A DNA stretch of 64,000 nt from Sulfurimonas sp. (GCF_023228785.1 NZ_JALOAN010000003.1:1-64000); one strand, 5' to 3'. Positions 1 to 8,862 are shown, numbered from the stretch's first letter. Translations and numbers: made by a program. Notes: generated by a model not told the origin, from the sequence alone.

Positions 1-1
1 A

Positions 2-130
2 AATATAGGTAAAATAATACAACTTTATGACATTGTAATGAAAAATAAAGATTTTACACCTATAATTGCTATACTGCGAAGCACTATACAGGCATTATTT
101 GAAGTTAAGTGCAAAAGTAAAGTTATCTAA
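2..130 (+). CDS. C-terminal end of an unidentified protein (partial)
   Basis: An open frame enters from the left edge and stops with TAA at 128-130, giving about 42 residues. The composition is normal for a coding C-terminus, with mixed hydrophobic and charged residues such as YDIVMKNKDFTP, and the stop lies 22 bases before the next gene on the same strand. I do not recognise the family from this fragment. It is most likely the last part of the gene upstream in the same operon. Confidence 0.5.
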   Translation, partial: NIGKIIQLYDIVMKNKDFTPIIAILRSTIQALFEVKCKSKVI

Positions 131-152
131 CAATTAAATACTAGGAAGAGGG

Positions 153-1046
153 ATGGATTTTTTCAAATATATACATGCGGTTGGAACAGGAGTTAAGGGC
201 AATAGAGATCTCAGCTTAGAAGAGTCAAAAGATATGATGAAGCAGATGCTAGATCGTAGTGTTCCAAACGAGCAAATTGCTGCTTTTCTCTTGGGATGGA
301 GACTAAAGCCTGAAACTATTACGGAGTTTAGAGGTGTAGTTGAGGCTTGTGATGCTTATGTAAAAAGAAGTACGATCAAAAACTCTTTAGAGTTAGGTTA
401 TCCATTTGATGGAAAAGTTAATAACCCTTATATATTTCCACTTGTTGCAAAGGTTTTAGAAGATTCAAATCTAAATCTTATACTTATCGGAGACAAACTA
501 ACTCCAGCAAAAGGTGGCATTACGCTAAAAGACATCTGTACAAATATGTCTCTTAATGAAAACGCTCACTATTTTGATAGAGCTGAATTTTTTAAAGAGA
601 TGAGCGACCTCACTGAGATTCGCATGAATCTAGGACTTCGTACAGGACTAAACACTATAGAGAAACTTCCAAATGTAGCAAATAGTGAGTACGCAATAAC
701 TGGTGTTTTCCATAAACCTTTTGTTCAAAAGTATGTAGAGATCTACTCAGACAAATATAAAAGATTTGCACTTATTCAAGGAAATGAAGGAACTCCAGAG
801 CTTTTTAGTAAAGGAAGACTTTGGATTTGTGATAAAGGAGATGTTGAAGAGATCATCGTAGATCCAGAGCACTTTGGTATCAACTACACAAAATCATGGG
901 ATGCTATCACACTCCAAGAGTCACTAAAGCAAGTTCAAGACCCATCAGATGAATTCATGGAGTTAGCAAAATTAAATGCAGCACTCTATCTTTTTGTCAC
1001 ACAAAGAGCTGTTAGTATAGATGATGGTTGGGAGATGTTGAAGTAG
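153..1046 (+). CDS. TrpD/glycosyltransferase family 3-like protein
   Basis: This 297-residue protein resembles the anthranilate phosphoribosyltransferase fold (TrpD2/YbiB branch). The N-terminal helical domain (about residues 1-70) contains EQIAAFLLGWRLKPET, typical of the family. The glycine-rich phosphoribosyl loop of true TrpD (GTGGD) is replaced around residue 85 by FDGKVNNPY, so tryptophan synthesis is unlikely; related YbiB proteins bind nucleic acid. A purine-rich AGGAAGAGGG lies just before the ATG. The MFS gene begins 1 base after the stop, so the two are probably co-transcribed. The family assignment is an inference from pattern; the actual substrate is unknown. Confidence 0.7.
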   Translation: MDFFKYIHAVGTGVKGNRDLSLEESKDMMKQMLDRSVPNEQIAAFLLGWRLKPETITEFRGVVEACDAYVKRSTIKNSLELGYPFDGKVNNPYIFPLVAKVLEDSNLNLILIGDKLTPAKGGITLKDICTNMSLNENAHYFDRAEFFKEMSDLTEIRMNLGLRTGLNTIEKLPNVANSEYAITGVFHKPFVQKYVEIYSDKYKRFALIQGNEGTPELFSKGRLWICDKGDVEEIIVDPEHFGINYTKSWDAITLQESLKQVQDPSDEFMELAKLNAALYLFVTQRAVSIDDGWEMLK

Positions 1047-1047
1047 T

Positions 1048-2253
1048 ATGGATAAGTTTTCAAACCATATAAGAAATATCTTGCATGGTTTTTTTCTAAC
1101 TATTGGGACTACTATCGCTGAGCCTTCGACAATCTTGCCACTCATCGTAAATCACTTCGGTGGAAGTTCTATGCTTGTTGGTTTTTTTGCAGCTCTCTTG
1201 CGTGGTGGAGCAGTTGTTGTTCAACTCTTTGCTGCATTTCAAGCTCAAAGCTACAAGCTTATGTTGCCATACATGAGGCGAGTCTTTTTTATCCGATTTT
1301 TAGCATGGTTTTTTATTGGTGTGGCTATTGTGGTCTTTGGCGAAGATAGTCCAAACCTTACTCTTTTTTGCATAGGTTTAGGACTTTTTTTATTCTCTTT
1401 TAGTGCAGGTTTTGGAGCAATCTACTTCAAAGATATCATCGCTAAAATTTTCTCTCACAAGTTCCGTGGAAAAACGATGGCTTATAGACAGTTTTTTAGC
1501 GGAGCAGGAGGACTTCTTAGTGGTGCTTTGGCTGGTTGGATCATTCACACATTTCAAGCACCTTATAGTTATGGTTACCTCTTTATCATTAGCTCCTTTA
1601 TTATGGGTCTTGGTTATATCTCATTTGGAACTATTGATGAGCCTATAAAAGAAGATGTAAACAAAAGAGAGAACTCATTTAAGACATTTTTACACAACTC
1701 ATGGCTAACTCTAAAGGCTGACAAAGATCTACAGATCCAGCTAAAGACCTTCTTTTTAGCCTACGCTTATCTCATAGCTCTTCCCTTTATTATTCTCGAT
1801 GCTCAAACTAAGATAGATCTAGATGGTGTGGCTATTGGTAGTTTTATAACTACTCAAATGGTAGGTGCGATGCTTAGTAATTTTTTGTGGGGAAGACTTA
1901 GTGGTAAGGGTAAAAACAGACTAACTGCAAATCTATCTATAATGATGCAAATAGTTGCCATTCTCATGGCTTTTGTAGCATCTAACATCTATCAATACGC
2001 TTTGATATTTTTCCTCATAGGAGCGGCACTTGATGGAAATCGCATCGCATCTGGAAACCTTATCCTATCTATCGCTCCTGCACAAAAGCGACCTACTTAT
2101 GTGGCTATACAGATAAATATTATATCTTTTGGTCTCTTTTTCTCCATACTTGGAGGAGCAATTTTACATTTTTTTAGTTACACAGTTTTATATAGCGTAG
2201 CATCTGCTATGCTTTTTTTATCGCTTTACTACTCTTTTAAATTAAAAGACTGA
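1048..2253 (+). CDS. MFS transporter
   Basis: This 401-residue polytopic membrane protein has about 12 hydrophobic segments in two halves joined by a charged loop near residues 195-225 (PIKEDVNKRENSFKTF). This is the major facilitator superfamily layout, and the length is standard. The loop after the fourth helix holds FRGKTMAYRQFFSGAGG, similar to the MFS motif around helices 4-5. No substrate can be read from the sequence. It starts 1 base after the TrpD-like gene, suggesting one operon, and ends 10 bases before the convergent gene that follows. Confidence 0.8.
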   Translation: MDKFSNHIRNILHGFFLTIGTTIAEPSTILPLIVNHFGGSSMLVGFFAALLRGGAVVVQLFAAFQAQSYKLMLPYMRRVFFIRFLAWFFIGVAIVVFGEDSPNLTLFCIGLGLFLFSFSAGFGAIYFKDIIAKIFSHKFRGKTMAYRQFFSGAGGLLSGALAGWIIHTFQAPYSYGYLFIISSFIMGLGYISFGTIDEPIKEDVNKRENSFKTFLHNSWLTLKADKDLQIQLKTFFLAYAYLIALPFIILDAQTKIDLDGVAIGSFITTQMVGAMLSNFLWGRLSGKGKNRLTANLSIMMQIVAILMAFVASNIYQYALIFFLIGAALDGNRIASGNLILSIAPAQKRPTYVAIQINIISFGLFFSILGGAILHFFSYTVLYSVASAMLFLSLYYSFKLKD

Positions 2254-2262
2254 GAACTCTTC

Positions 2263-2640
2263 TTAGATCCCGTAAAAGCTTCTAAGAAATTCTCTCTCTT
2301 TATCAGTCTCTATAAAAATCTTAACTACAGTTTGATTGTTATCACCTAGTACTAAAAGATCATTTGCTTCTACTCTTAGGTGAGCTTTACCCCATTCTCT
2401 ATCAAGCTCATCTAAACGGTGTAGTACTTCAGCGGCATTAGGTTTTTCTTTCTCACCTGTTTGAATGTTGTTGATGGTTAACCCACCTATTCTTTTTTCT
2501 AGTTGATACGGACTATAAACCTTGATAGCTTTATAGATTCTATCTTCTTTATGATCAGGTGTAGCTCTTTGCATAGCGATGTATCCTAGCGCTAAGAACC
2601 CAAAAAGTAGTCCAAATATTAGTCCTTTTTTAATGCTCAT
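2263..2640 (-). CDS. Membrane-anchored protein of unknown function
   Basis: I choose the ATG at 2640 (protein starts MSIKKGLIFG, 125 residues). It overlaps the stop of the upstream siroheme gene as ATGA and has GGAG six bases before it; the ATG four codons upstream itself contributes that GGAG. One N-terminal membrane helix (about residues 5-22) is followed by a soluble, presumably periplasmic domain with no cysteines. I do not recognise the family. Tight translational coupling to the Met8/SirC-like gene suggests a linked role, possibly in heme or siroheme metabolism, but this is inference. Confidence 0.65.
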   Translation of the reverse strand: MSIKKGLIFGLLFGFLALGYIAMQRATPDHKEDRIYKAIKVYSPYQLEKRIGGLTINNIQTGEKEKPNAAEVLHRLDELDREWGKAHLRVEANDLLVLGDNNQTVVKIFIETDKEREFLRSFYGI

Positions 2641-3206
2641 TTTATTCTCCATGATTTAATATAATTTTTTGCTTTATCCTTAAGCATTTTCATTCTCTCA
2701 TTTCCTTTTGGGAGTGTAGCGCGAAATTCTTTCATCTCTTTTAAAAACTCGCCTACATCTTTTGGAATGACACTCTCTAAGTAGATTTTTAATTGTTTTG
2801 TAAAGGCTGGTGACGCGCCATTTGTTGAGATAGCTAAAGTCAAATCACCTTGCTTTATATACGAAGCAAAGGTAAAGTCACAATTCTCTAAATTGTCAAC
2901 ACTATTGCAAAGGCATTTATACTCTTTTGACTCTTCATATATCTCTTTTGCAAGAGTCAAATCATCTATAGCAATTATGACAATATCATACTCTTTTATA
3001 TCACCAACTCTATAAGCTCTTTGCTGATATAAGAGAGTTTTTTGCTCCATAACTTTAAACATATCGTCACAAAATTCTTGAGCTATTATATGTATATTTT
3101 CTGTAAAACCTAAGAGCTGTACAAGCTTATTGTGGGCAACAACTCCTCCACCTATTATAAGTATTTGCTTAGCATGGAGATTTAAAAAAGCTGGAAAATA
3201 AGGCAT
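2637..3206 (-). CDS. Precorrin-2 dehydrogenase/ferrochelatase-like protein (CysG N-domain, SirC/Met8 family)
   Basis: The 189-residue protein starts with FLNLHAKQILIIGGGVVAHN, a Rossmann NAD-binding motif (GGGVVA) diagnostic of the Met8/SirC/CysG N-terminal domain. The mid-region contains FTFASYIKQGDLTLAISTNG and GASPAFTK, the family's conserved active-site stretch. The enzyme oxidises precorrin-2 to sirohydrochlorin and may insert iron to make siroheme. It is divergent from the siroheme decarboxylase gene at 3334, with an FNR-type box between them, so both likely supply siroheme-derived heme d1. The methyltransferase domain of full CysG is absent, as is usual for this subfamily. Confidence 0.85.
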   Translation of the reverse strand: MPYFPAFLNLHAKQILIIGGGVVAHNKLVQLLGFTENIHIIAQEFCDDMFKVMEQKTLLYQQRAYRVGDIKEYDIVIIAIDDLTLAKEIYEESKEYKCLCNSVDNLENCDFTFASYIKQGDLTLAISTNGASPAFTKQLKIYLESVIPKDVGEFLKEMKEFRATLPKGNERMKMLKDKAKNYIKSWRIK

Positions 3207-3260
3207 ATATCTCTTTTATAATGTTTACAACATCATAGCATAATAGACAAAATGACAAAC

Positions 3261-3302
3261 TTGATGTACATCAACGATTATTAATATAGATTATCTTACA
3301 AT
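3261..3302 (+). promoter_or_regulatory. FNR-type box and -10 element upstream of siroheme decarboxylase
   Basis: Positions 3261-3274 read TTGATGTACATCAA, a perfect match to the FNR consensus TTGAT-N4-ATCAA. A -10-like TACAAT lies at 3297-3302. If transcription starts near 3309, the box is centred at about -41.5, the class II activator position. FNR/CRP-family regulators of denitrification bind such boxes. The site lies between the divergent siroheme genes and could serve either, but the spacing fits the plus-strand gene best. Confidence 0.75.
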
Positions 3303-3333
3303 CTTTAGATAAAATAATCACAAAGAACATAAA

Positions 3334-4341
3334 ATGACAGATGAAATACTCTCAAGAATACAAAAAAAGTTTCCACTTGTTGCTAAGCCTTTTAAGGTTA
3401 TAGCGGATGAGCTCGACATGAGTGAAGATGAAGTTCTCACCATACTACAAGAGCAAAAAACTAAAAATATTATCCGTCAAACTTCGGCTATATTTGATAC
3501 TAAAAGACTCGGGTACAAGTCATCTTTGGTAGCTTTTAAAATCGCAAAAGAAAAAATTAGCGATGCAGTTAAGATCATAAATTCTCATCCTGGTATCTCT
3601 CATAACTATGAACGAAATCATGATTTTAATATCTGGTTCACTCTAGCAGTACCACCTCACTCAAAACTTGGACTTGATGGTACAGTCTCACTTTTGGCAA
3701 AACTCACAGATGCAGATGAGTTTATAATGCTACCAACTCTAAAACTCTTTAAAATCAATGTCAAACTAAACACAACTGGCAAAGATGAAAAGAAAGAAGA
3801 GGTAAAAAAAGTTGTTCACACTGAGATAGAGATGACACCACTTCATCACGCGATAGTTAGAGCTGCACAGTATGATATAGAGATGATAAGTGAACCATTT
3901 AAGAAGATCATAGATGAACTTAACATTGATTATGATAAATTTTTCTCAATCCTTAATGAACTTCAAGAAGCTGGAGTTATGAGAAGATTTGCTTCCATAC
4001 TTAACCATAGAAAAGCAGGCTTTAATGCCAACGCTATGGTTGTTTGGGATGTTGATGAAGAAAAAGGGGAAGAGATCGGTGCAACAGCCGCTGCCTTTAG
4101 TGCAGTTAGTCACTGTTACTTACGCCCAAAATATCCAAACTGGCCATATAACCTCTTTACAATGGTTCATGGCAAAACAAAAGAAGAGACTGATTCTATC
4201 ATCGCTGATATGGCAAAAGAGATAGAGTCAAAATCACATATGCCACTTTATAGTTCAAGAGAGTTTAAAAAAGTTCGTATCGAGTACTTTACTAAAGCTA
4301 TGGATGAGTGGGAAGAAAAATATCAAGGGAGTGATGCATAA
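3334..4341 (+). CDS. Fused siroheme decarboxylase (NirD/NirL or AhbA/AhbB type)
   Basis: This 335-residue protein is a tandem of two Lrp/AsnC-like units (about residues 1-150 and 165-335). Each unit has an HTH-like N-terminal part and an alpha-beta core. Unit one has IRQTSAIFDTKRLGY; unit two has MRRFASILNHRKAGF, then SHCYLRPKYPNWPYN followed by LFTMVHG, characteristic of siroheme decarboxylases. These enzymes turn siroheme into 12,18-didecarboxysiroheme for heme d1 (cd1 nitrite reductase) or the alternative heme route. In many organisms the two halves are separate proteins; here they are fused. It is first in a run of tightly coupled genes and sits behind an FNR-type box. Heme d1 rather than heme b as product is inferred from the lifestyle. 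Confidence 0.85.
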   Translation: MTDEILSRIQKKFPLVAKPFKVIADELDMSEDEVLTILQEQKTKNIIRQTSAIFDTKRLGYKSSLVAFKIAKEKISDAVKIINSHPGISHNYERNHDFNIWFTLAVPPHSKLGLDGTVSLLAKLTDADEFIMLPTLKLFKINVKLNTTGKDEKKEEVKKVVHTEIEMTPLHHAIVRAAQYDIEMISEPFKKIIDELNIDYDKFFSILNELQEAGVMRRFASILNHRKAGFNANAMVVWDVDEEKGEEIGATAAAFSAVSHCYLRPKYPNWPYNLFTMVHGKTKEETDSIIADMAKEIESKSHMPLYSSREFKKVRIEYFTKAMDEWEEKYQGSDA

Positions 4342-4736
4342 TGGAATTATTTTTTGAATTAGAGATTGTTTATTTAGTCATAGGTGTCTTTATACTAAGT
4401 GTAACAGCAGTTGTAACAACGAGAGAGTTTATGCCAAAAGTTGCATTTATGCGAGGAATGTTAAGCGTTGGATCTATCCTAGTTATAATGATTTTAATAC
4501 ATTATTTTATGACGACTTCTCGTATGGATGGTGTTCAAGCTATCTTTGAAAATGGCGAAACTGTCATTTGTGAAAATAAGATGCAACGAAGTGTTTCAAG
4601 ATCAGTTTTAATCTCAAAAGAATTGGGTTGGAGACTTGAAAACCATAAGTTTATAAACGAAGATTATGAGAGAGATTTTCATAGTTCAAGATGTATAGAG
4701 TTTGACGGTATAGAGCCAGAGCTAGAAAAAGAATGA
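4341..4736 (+). CDS. Small membrane protein of unknown function
   Basis: The ATG overlaps the stop of the siroheme decarboxylase by one base (TAATG), so translation is coupled. The 131-residue protein has two membrane helices (about residues 6-25 and 40-57), then a soluble tail with two cysteines (VICENK and SSRCIE). I do not recognise the family. Its place in the siroheme decarboxylase operon suggests a role in heme d1 or nitrite reductase maturation, but nothing in the sequence proves it. Confidence 0.6.
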   Translation: MELFFELEIVYLVIGVFILSVTAVVTTREFMPKVAFMRGMLSVGSILVIMILIHYFMTTSRMDGVQAIFENGETVICENKMQRSVSRSVLISKELGWRLENHKFINEDYERDFHSSRCIEFDGIEPELEKE

Positions 4737-4894
4737 AAGAGATATTAAAACGCTACTCTATGGCTCTTGTTTTTTTATTTTTAGTTATTGCTCTAATGAT
4801 AGCTGGAACTTTCGGTGTTATGAAGTTTGGCGATAAAATGATAAAAGACACAGGTCTTGAAATGAAACCAAGAGGAGAAAGGTTGAACAAATGA
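4733..4894 (+). CDS. Short single-pass membrane protein (53 aa)
   Basis: This frame begins MKEILKRYSMALVFLFLVIA and runs 53 codons to TGA at 4892-4894. It overlaps the gene before it by four bases (ATGA) and the gene after it by four bases (ATGA). Both overlaps, together with one clear membrane helix (residues 9-32) and a positively charged N-terminus, support a real gene despite its size. Function unknown; part of the siroheme decarboxylase operon. Confidence 0.6.
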   Translation: MKEILKRYSMALVFLFLVIALMIAGTFGVMKFGDKMIKDTGLEMKPRGERLNK

Positions 4895-5184
4895 GTTTGA
4901 GTATTATTTTAGGCGTTGGAGTAGTTTTAAGCATAATTTTTCACTTTGTAGGTGTTTATGCTGGAGCAAAAAAGATTGTTTGGATAGCGATAGTTCTTAT
5001 ATGGGCAGCATCAATAAACATTGCTATGAGTGAGATTAAACCCTCTGGATACAAAGCGATAGAGAAGATGAAAGGTCAGTTTAGCGATACAGATGCTCTT
5101 ATAGAAGAAGCAGGGGAGAGTATCTCCGTTTATGAACTAGTTCTTATCAAAAATAATTATGCTACCAATAATCCTAAGAGATGA
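4891..5184 (+). CDS. Small membrane protein of unknown function
   Basis: The 97-residue protein has two hydrophobic segments (about residues 3-22 and 27-45) and a short acidic C-terminal tail. The start overlaps the preceding 53-residue gene by ATGA, and the stop overlaps the next gene's ATG in the same manner, so five or six genes appear to be one translationally coupled operon. I do not recognise the family. The context suggests an accessory membrane factor of the heme d1/nitrite module, which is inference only. Confidence 0.6.
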   Translation: MSLSIILGVGVVLSIIFHFVGVYAGAKKIVWIAIVLIWAASINIAMSEIKPSGYKAIEKMKGQFSDTDALIEEAGESISVYELVLIKNNYATNNPKR

Positions 5185-5870
5185 AAAAAACTATAGGTAT
5201 CATTGGTTGTGGATGGCTTGGAAAAAAACTCCAAGAGCACTTACTCAACTTTTTTGATGTTGAGTGCTATGAGCGAAAAAAAACAGATACAAAGAGTTCT
5301 TTTTGGCAAAGAGATCTCATCATCATTGCTATCAATACAAAAGATAACTACCTACAAACTCTAAAAAAAATCTCTACACTTACAGCAGATCAAACTACCA
5401 CCATTCTTATGAGCTCTACTTCTGTTTATAGAGAGTTTGACAAAGAAGTCAATGAAGAGGTCAATATAACAAAAATAGCTCTTCAAAGAGAGGCTGAGAT
5501 GTTGATGCAAGAGTTAAATAAAAATCTTCTCATCTTACGTCTTGGTGGTTTGATGGGAGAAGATAGGATCTCAGGCAGATGGAAGAGTGCTTCTTCTTTT
5601 AGTGATTCGTTTGTAAACTATATACACAGAGATGATGTTATCGCTATCACAAAAGGGCTGATAGTTCGTGACATTTCTAGTGGCATATATAATCTTGTAG
5701 CACCTCTGCATCCACTAAGATCTGATGTTCACAAAAAAAACTCCAAAGATTTTGGTTTTGAGCTTGGCACATTTGAAGGAAAAAGCTATCGCACAGTAAA
5801 CTCACAAAAGATTATAGATGAGTTAAACTACACTTTTTTACACCCAAATCCACTAAAGTTTTGGGACTAA
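5181..5870 (+). CDS. NAD(P)-binding Rossmann/epimerase-like protein (YeeZ type)
   Basis: The 229-residue protein opens with IGIIGCGWLGKKLQEHL, a GxGxxG dinucleotide-binding motif. It continues with LMSSTSVYREF (an SDR-like Ser/Tyr region), LRLGGLMGEDR and FVNYIHRDDVI. These match short extended SDR proteins of the YeeZ/NAD-dependent epimerase group. The substrate is unknown. It is the last gene of the run that starts with the siroheme decarboxylase, overlapping the previous gene by four bases. It overlaps the convergent gene downstream by four bases at the 3' ends. Confidence 0.75.
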   Translation: MKKTIGIIGCGWLGKKLQEHLLNFFDVECYERKKTDTKSSFWQRDLIIIAINTKDNYLQTLKKISTLTADQTTTILMSSTSVYREFDKEVNEEVNITKIALQREAEMLMQELNKNLLILRLGGLMGEDRISGRWKSASSFSDSFVNYIHRDDVIAITKGLIVRDISSGIYNLVAPLHPLRSDVHKKNSKDFGFELGTFEGKSYRTVNSQKIIDELNYTFLHPNPLKFWD

Positions 5871-6064
5871 TTACTTCTCGCTAAGGCTGCAAAGTCTATC
5901 TCTTCTTGCTTCTCTTCTTCTTTTGCTCTTTTATCCTCTTCATAGCTTCCTGTAGTAAAGATATACTCACTACTTTTTAGTGTACAGCCCTTCATCCCAG
6001 GAACACAAGGTTTTTTAACAAGCTTGCATTGTCCCTTATAATCATGTTGACAAGTCCATCCCAT
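5867..6064 (-). CDS. Small cysteine-containing protein of unknown function
   Basis: I choose the ATG at 6064 (MGWTCQHDYKGQCKLV, 65 residues). AGGA lies nine bases upstream, and a longer frame starting at 6121 would run 44 bases into the end of the FapA-like gene. Four cysteines occur in the first half (TCQHDYKGQC and PCVPGMKGC), suggesting a small metal or Fe-S binding fold. The C-terminal half is strongly charged (EEDKRAKEEEKQEE). I do not recognise the family. It is probably co-transcribed with the FapA-like gene, which ends 14 bases before this start. Confidence 0.6.
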   Translation of the reverse strand: MGWTCQHDYKGQCKLVKKPCVPGMKGCTLKSSEYIFTTGSYEEDKRAKEEEKQEEIDFAALARSN

Positions 6065-6077
6065 CCTCTTAGTTCCT

Positions 6078-7934
6078 TTATTTTGAATTAATAATTTTGA
6101 GAACCCCATCATCATCTTCATAAAGTTCGAAGATCTTTTTACTCATTCTCTCATTTGTTCTAAGCTCTATTTCTCTATCTGGATGATGAAGCTTATAGGT
6201 TATGTGATTAAATCCTCTTAGGGATTCCCCTAAAAGTATCTTTGCTTCAAATATATCTGGATAAGATTGTAGAACTTTCTCTTTTAACTTATCATATTGA
6301 ACTTGTTTAAAATCAAATTTTTCTTTTAATTTTTTATATCGAACTCTGATTATTTTACAAATTTTAAAGTTTTTTATAAGAGTTAGTGGTATCTCTTGCT
6401 TCTCACTCTGATTTTTGATGATAAGCTCTTTGATCTTTTGGCACGACTTTAAACTCTCTTTTACTTTTCTAGCACTATCTTTAAACTCACGCTCAAGTTC
6501 ATCAAACTCTTCTTTTGTCTTTTTAAAGTAAATATCATCATCTGATTTACTATCATCAAACCCACTATTTACTAAAGAATCTAAGATAAATATATTCTCT
6601 TCACCTCTTATTTTTTCGATCTCTATATACTGTGATGCTTCCATAGTCACATGCGAGCCTAAATTTTCAATCGTTATCTTTTTTGCTCTAATTTTTCCTC
6701 TTGTAGCATTTTTAACAATAGCTTCATCAGCGATAATTTCTCCACCTTCAAGATTTTTTACTTCAACTTTTCTAGCTGTAACTTTTCCTTTGTGAAGGCT
6801 AATAGTAGCATTTATACATTTTATAGAAGAGTCACCATGTGTTTGTCCCTCAATCTTTACTTCTCTAGCTTCTATATGAGCATTTGGACCAACACTTCCT
6901 TGTATGAAAATATTTTGAACTTTTACATGCATACCCTCTTCTATAGCATCTTCTAAAGGGTTGTTTTTTACAACATTTATAGTTATCTCTGAATCTAAGT
7001 TAGAGTTGATTGTTCCTGTAGTTTTAAAAGATATCTCATCTACATCTATGCTATTTGCCACATCATATTTGTCACCGTTTTTGACAAGATATCCACTCTT
7101 TTTTGAAAGATATTTAATATTCTCAAAACTATCTTGAACTTCTATGCCATCTTCGACTGTAAAAGTAGGGGTTACATCAAGGTTTACGCTTTGAACTTCG
7201 ATGATTTTCCCCTTACAAGATCTACCATGTTTACCTTGCTGAGGCTTTATAAACTCAAAAAGTTCTTCACCCTCAGCACAACTCAACATAAACCCTCTAT
7301 TTGAGTAATCAATCCTACCAGAGCTATCTTCCACTCCAACATTGTTGTTCTCTTCTATGCTCATATGTAACTGAGGTTCTATAGATTCTACAGCTTCTAA
7401 ACCTTTTGCTACTAGTATCTTTTTATCTTCTTTAAAAGTGACTTTTTTTACTCTCTTTATTGCTTTTACAAACTCTTCTATGCTTGTCTCAAAATCAACA
7501 TCAAAGAGATAAAATAAGATCCCAGCTCTTAGTTTTTTTTCATCTATATAGTCTAGGAAATCATCATAAATATTGTCATAATATTCTATTTGAGAACCTC
7601 TTTTTATAATAAAATATGCAAGAGTCTCATCTTCATTAAACTCTATCTCGCATATCATTCTTAAAAAAGGATATCCTTTGTAGTATGGGCTTACTGTGAT
7701 GTCATATTGTTGTTCAAATTCTGCTTCTGCATCTCTTAAAGCTTCTTCTTCTTTTATATATCTATTTAGCTCTTCATCAGAGAGTTTAACAAGTCCTGCA
7801 TCCTTATTTTTTATAAAAGTTTGTATCTCATTAATGCGGATATACAGTCTTGATATGGGGATGGAATTTTGTGCAGCAATGCGTAAAAGTTCTTTGTAAA
7901 CATTGTTTGTTGAGATGTCTATAGAGTCAGTCAT
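6078..7934 (-). CDS. FapA/DUF342 family protein
   Basis: This 618-residue protein fits the DUF342 (FapA) family. The N-terminal half has a mixed fold. The middle (about residues 300-450) is a run of parallel beta-helix-like repeats with recurring VKNLEGGEIIADEAIVKNA and KGKVTARKVEV stretches. A C-terminal coiled coil follows (about residues 455-560). DUF342 proteins are cytoplasmic; in Vibrio FapA affects polar flagellar assembly and glucose signalling. The role here is not known. The gene is divergent from the arylamine N-acetyltransferase gene at 8054. Confidence 0.8.
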   Translation of the reverse strand: MTDSIDISTNNVYKELLRIAAQNSIPISRLYIRINEIQTFIKNKDAGLVKLSDEELNRYIKEEEALRDAEAEFEQQYDITVSPYYKGYPFLRMICEIEFNEDETLAYFIIKRGSQIEYYDNIYDDFLDYIDEKKLRAGILFYLFDVDFETSIEEFVKAIKRVKKVTFKEDKKILVAKGLEAVESIEPQLHMSIEENNNVGVEDSSGRIDYSNRGFMLSCAEGEELFEFIKPQQGKHGRSCKGKIIEVQSVNLDVTPTFTVEDGIEVQDSFENIKYLSKKSGYLVKNGDKYDVANSIDVDEISFKTTGTINSNLDSEITINVVKNNPLEDAIEEGMHVKVQNIFIQGSVGPNAHIEAREVKIEGQTHGDSSIKCINATISLHKGKVTARKVEVKNLEGGEIIADEAIVKNATRGKIRAKKITIENLGSHVTMEASQYIEIEKIRGEENIFILDSLVNSGFDDSKSDDDIYFKKTKEEFDELEREFKDSARKVKESLKSCQKIKELIIKNQSEKQEIPLTLIKNFKICKIIRVRYKKLKEKFDFKQVQYDKLKEKVLQSYPDIFEAKILLGESLRGFNHITYKLHHPDREIELRTNERMSKKIFELYEDDDGVLKIINSK

Positions 7935-8053
7935 GTTTATCTCTTTTGCTTGTTTTAAATCAAAAATTCACTTTAATTATACCCATATCTGTTAAATAAT
8001 AGATTAGTTCTTTTTGTATATAATATACATATATTATAAAAAGTGAGTTATTT

Positions 8054-8848
8054 ATGCAAATTATAGAACGTTATTTGAAGAGTATCGGGGTAGAGAATAG
8101 ACCAAAAAACATCTCTGATATAGACCTTCTTATAAAAAAACATCTACAAGAACTCTCTTTCTCCAACATACCAATTTTGCTAGATGAAGAGATATCTCTA
8201 GATCTAGAGGCAATTAGTGAAAAAATGATAGAGCAGAAAAAAGGTGGTTACTGTTTTGAACACAACAAGCTTCTTTATGAGGCGCTAAAGTATTTTGGTT
8301 TTGAAGTAGAGGCTCCCTTTGCAAGAGTTTTAAATAACCAAAAGATAGATGTGCCAAAGACTCATCGCTTTACCCTTTTAAAGTTTGAGGGTGAGAGATA
8401 CATCGTAGATGCAGGCTTTTCCTTTATGTCGCCTAACTCTCTTATCAAGTTTGGCGATACTCCAACAAAGACAATTTTTGAAAGAGATTACATCGTAAAA
8501 GAGATCTCTGCAAACAATTTTGAGTTAGCTATGATTCGAGGAAATGGGCTCTACACTCTCTACTCTTTTGATCTAGAAAAGTACAATGAGCAAGATTTTG
8601 AGATGGGACACTTTTACTCCTCAAAACACAAAGATGCTCCCTTTGTAAACAACCTTGTCCTCTCAAAAATAACAGATACAAAGATCTGCTCTCTTAAAAA
8701 CAACTCCTATCATGAGATCTCAAAGAATAGCAAAAAAGAGATTGTCATAAAAACTGAGAATGAATTTGCTAAGATCTTAAGAGATAAATTTGAGTATGAG
8801 ATCTCAGATAGAGATTTGAGATATCTATTTGATAAGTTTATAAACTAA
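8054..8848 (+). CDS. nat: Arylamine N-acetyltransferase
   Basis: The 264-residue protein has the catalytic triad of the NAT family: Cys in KKGGYCFEHN (about residue 74), His in PKTHRFTL (about 111) and Asp in YIVDAGF (about 126). The family transfers acetyl from acetyl-CoA to arylamines and hydrazines. The length is normal (about 260-280). It is monocistronic, divergent from the DUF342 gene, with an AT-rich promoter region between (TATAAT-like sequences near 8020-8040). A strong hairpin terminator follows at 8863-8893. The natural substrate is unknown. Confidence 0.85.
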   Translation: MQIIERYLKSIGVENRPKNISDIDLLIKKHLQELSFSNIPILLDEEISLDLEAISEKMIEQKKGGYCFEHNKLLYEALKYFGFEVEAPFARVLNNQKIDVPKTHRFTLLKFEGERYIVDAGFSFMSPNSLIKFGDTPTKTIFERDYIVKEISANNFELAMIRGNGLYTLYSFDLEKYNEQDFEMGHFYSSKHKDAPFVNNLVLSKITDTKICSLKNNSYHEISKNSKKEIVIKTENEFAKILRDKFEYEISDRDLRYLFDKFIN

Positions 8849-8862
8849 CAACTTTATATAGC

